DNA from: CAWDBV01 sp963800705
GTDB lineage: Bacteria > Actinomycetota > Thermoleophilia > Solirubrobacterales > 70-9
Assembly: GCA_963800705.1 (NCBI GenBank)
Contig: CAWDBV010000007.1
Span: 281,119-345,118 of the forward strand
Reading direction: 5' to 3'
Length of the DNA: 64,000 bases
Under the pieces are notes generated by a model. The model worked only from the letters and a program-made list of their open reading frames with translations. It was not told where the DNA came from and ran no database searches. Of this stretch, positions 61,971 through 64,000 are shown piece after piece (the stretch's first letter is position 1; every line of letters starts with the position of its first letter). A program made the translations under genes and the position numbers.

Positions 61971-64000
61971 ATGAGATTCGCGGGAATCAAGAAATTGGGT
62001 CTGGTGGTGTCGCTGGGGACAATCGGTCTCATCCTGAGCGCAGGCCAGGCGAGCGCGGCGACGATCACGCCCTCGCCCGGGTTCTTCGCCGACAACTTCA
62101 CCGAGGACGCGAATTGCTCGCTGCGCGAGGCGATCTCGGTCGCGAACCAGGACGGCTCGACCTCCGAGAACAGCTGCGGGGTGACCGGCGGGCCGCTCGG
62201 CGACGACACCGTGGCGCTCGAAGCAGGGACCTATCTGGTCCAGCTTGTAGGGGTGCCGGACAACACCAACGAAAAAGGCGACCTCGACCTGCAAACCGGC
62301 GCCGTCGCGGGCTCGCTGACGATCCAGGGCGCGCCCGGGACGATGACGACGATCAACGCGGGTGCGCTCGGGGACCGCGTCTTCCAGAACTCAGGCCTGC
62401 CAAATACGAGCACGATCACGCTCGATGAGCTGCAGGTCATGGGTGGGGCCGGCGCCGGCGGAGGCGGGATCGTCGCGACCGCCAGCGCCCTCACGATCAG
62501 CGACTCGATCTTCACCAACAACGCGGGGCTCGTCGGGGGTGGCGGCGCGATCTCTGTAGGAGGTCCGGGACCGCTGACGATCACCAACAGCACGATCGGG
62601 CCGAACAACACGGCCGCCCAGGGTGGAGGGGTTTCGGCTTCGGGCGTATCGGTGGTGCTGACCGACTCGGACGTGACCGGCAACAGCGCTGACACCGGCG
62701 GCGGCATCAACCTGGTCCTCGATGCGTCGCTGGTAGCCAGCGGCGCAACGACCGAGATCAAGCAGAACACGGCGGCGGCGGGGGGCGGCATCGATCAGGC
62801 CACCGGCAACGTGACGCTTAACGCCGGTGTATCCCTCTCGTTCAACACGGCGGCAAGTCCCAGCAACCGCGGCGGTGGGCTTCGCAACAACACCGGGGTC
62901 GGCGGCGGCGACGTGACCCTGAACGGCGCGACTGTCGATCAAAACACGGCGGCCACAATGAGCCTCACCGACACGAGCGAAGGGGGTGGAATCGAGTATT
63001 CGGCGGACGGCACCGTGACGCTCAACGGCGCGACGGTCACAGGCAACTCGGCCGGGGGTGGCTCGTTCAGCAGCGGGGCCGGCATCAGCCTGGAGGACGG
63101 GACCCTGATCGCGAACTCGAGCCAGATCGCCGACAACCAGCTCGTCGTCGTCGACAACGCGGCCGCGGCCAACCACGGGGGCGGTGGGCTGAGCCTGGGG
63201 CCGGGCGCGACGGCGACCTTGACGCGATCGGAGCTCGAGGACAACAAGGTAGTGGTCAACGACTCCCAGGACGAGAGCGGTGGCGGCGGCGTGTGGAACG
63301 ACGGCGGCTCGCTTACGCTCGACGCCAGCTCGGTCGCGGAGAACGTGATTTCGGACGGCACCCCGTCTTCACGCTACGGAGCGGGGATATTGGCCAGCGG
63401 CGCGGCGACCACGAAGCTCGTCAACAGCACGATCGCGTACAACGTCGGCGGGACATCGACGGGGAGTGCCATCGCGCAACATCCGGGGTCGACCGGCGAT
63501 CTGACCGTCCGGCATTCGACGCTCAGTTTCAACAGCGGGACGATCGCAACGGGGATCTACAACGACGTTGGAACGGTAAGCCTCGCGGGGTCGGTCGTTG
63601 CCCAAGGGGGCTCCGGGTGCTTGGGCCCGATCACCGCAAACGCCTACAACGTCGACACCGGGATGAGCTGCATCGGCGCGGTGCCCGACACCGACATCGT
63701 CGGCAACTCGATGCTCGAGGCGTTCGACGACAACGGTGGGCCGACCCGCACGTCCTCGCTGGCCACCGGCTCGTCGGCGATCGACGCGGTGCCTGCGGCC
63801 GCCTGTGACGATCTGCTGTCTGCCCCTCTCACCGTCGACCAGCGCGGCTACCCGCGGCCCTTCCCGGCCGGCGGGGCCTGCGACGCCGGCGCCTATGAGC
63901 GTTTCGTCTGCACGGGGCAGACCATCGAAGTTTCCGGACCTTTCCCCGGCTGTCCAGAGGACATTCAGGCGACCCCACCGCCGGTGGCGCCCGCGGCGGC
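61971..64000 (+). CDS. exported CSLREA beta-helix protein, third of three tandem, runs off the right end
   Basis: An open frame from ATG 61971 (GAGGAG eight bases upstream) to the window end, 676 residues so far with no stop. Signal peptide MRFAGIKKLGLVVSLGTIGL ending near GQASA, CSLREA motif NCSLREAISVANQDG, then many helix turns (GGGIVATASALTI, GGGVSASGVSV, GGGIDQATGN, GGGIEYSADG, GGGVWNDGGS) with Asn/Ser/Thr corner stacks. The choice-of-anchor region is present (DNGGPTRTSSLATGSSAIDA, LTVDQRGYPRPFPAGGACDAGAYE), followed by a further C-rich segment (FVCTGQTIEVSGPFPGCPED) and the start of a Pro/Ala linker. The basic tail, if present, is beyond 64000. Confidence 0.88.
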   Translation, partial: MRFAGIKKLGLVVSLGTIGLILSAGQASAATITPSPGFFADNFTEDANCSLREAISVANQDGSTSENSCGVTGGPLGDDTVALEAGTYLVQLVGVPDNTNEKGDLDLQTGAVAGSLTIQGAPGTMTTINAGALGDRVFQNSGLPNTSTITLDELQVMGGAGAGGGGIVATASALTISDSIFTNNAGLVGGGGAISVGGPGPLTITNSTIGPNNTAAQGGGVSASGVSVVLTDSDVTGNSADTGGGINLVLDASLVASGATTEIKQNTAAAGGGIDQATGNVTLNAGVSLSFNTAASPSNRGGGLRNNTGVGGGDVTLNGATVDQNTAATMSLTDTSEGGGIEYSADGTVTLNGATVTGNSAGGGSFSSGAGISLEDGTLIANSSQIADNQLVVVDNAAAANHGGGGLSLGPGATATLTRSELEDNKVVVNDSQDESGGGGVWNDGGSLTLDASSVAENVISDGTPSSRYGAGILASGAATTKLVNSTIAYNVGGTSTGSAIAQHPGSTGDLTVRHSTLSFNSGTIATGIYNDVGTVSLAGSVVAQGGSGCLGPITANAYNVDTGMSCIGAVPDTDIVGNSMLEAFDDNGGPTRTSSLATGSSAIDAVPAAACDDLLSAPLTVDQRGYPRPFPAGGACDAGAYERFVCTGQTIEVSGPFPGCPEDIQATPPPVAPAA

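Overview
The window is high-GC, gene-dense actinobacterial DNA with mostly ATG/GTG starts and 1-4 base gene overlaps. Three things point to class Thermoleophilia, order Solirubrobacterales or a close relative: exported parallel beta-helix proteins with CSLREA-type N-termini, very basic two-cysteine C-terminal tails on many exported proteins, and a single-chain E2-E1 2-oxoglutarate dehydrogenase of actinobacterial type. This placement is inference; there is no rRNA or marker gene to test it. I found no mobile element, CRISPR array, tRNA or rRNA. No gene-free stretch exceeds 300 bases; the longest is 5361-5579 and holds two hairpins.

Layout. 1-190: a cyclic di-AMP riboswitch on the minus strand leading a gene that runs off the left end. 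188-12090: central metabolism and repair (SDR, aconitase, acyl-CoA ligase, a fused dual-lipoyl 2-oxoglutarate dehydrogenase, a frameshifted photolyase with a small zinc-ribbon gene). 12114-15778: a two-domain fatty acyl-CoA reductase and an FAD-linked oxidase. 15756-21481: a tightly overlapping six-gene minus-strand unit mixing three exported basic-tail proteins (beta-helix, TolB-like propeller, neocarzinostatin fold) with a nitronate monooxygenase and a lactonase-type metallo-hydrolase. 21538-28949: LAL-type LuxR regulator, exported sugar dehydrogenase, UbiA-family prenyltransferase, NHL-repeat protein. 28960-32194: paired acyl-CoA dehydrogenases and two more neocarzinostatin-fold proteins. 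32205-40988: citrate synthase unit, PfkB kinase, quinone oxidoreductase, DEAD-box helicase, two-component pair, transporter. 41025-46164: HAD, aminoglycoside-phosphotransferase-like and ACAD11-type dehydrogenase genes, together the domain set of mammalian ACAD10/11, around another beta-helix gene. 46182-57624: exported hydrolase, reductase, RpiB-like isomerase, sulfotransferase, haloalkane dehalogenase, membrane proteins, peptide deformylase and an ACT-domain regulator. 57648-64000: a membrane protein and three tandem CSLREA beta-helix genes, the last cut by the window edge.

How it fits together. Aconitase, citrate synthase and 2-oxoglutarate dehydrogenase give most of the oxidative TCA cycle; acyl-CoA ligase, three acyl-CoA dehydrogenases, acyl-CoA reductase and SDRs point to lipid or hydroxy-acid turnover feeding it. 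A second theme is the envelope: about a dozen exported proteins, ten sharing one type of basic two-cysteine tail although their folds are unrelated.

Sequence quality. About thirteen single-base indels break otherwise well-conserved reading frames (photolyase, prenyltransferase, NHL protein, one neocarzinostatin-fold gene, two beta-helix genes). Several lie in or beside homopolymer or dinucleotide runs, so some 'pseudogenes' here may be assembly errors. Many starts lie 6-10 bases after a TANNNT box, which suggests widespread leaderless transcription.
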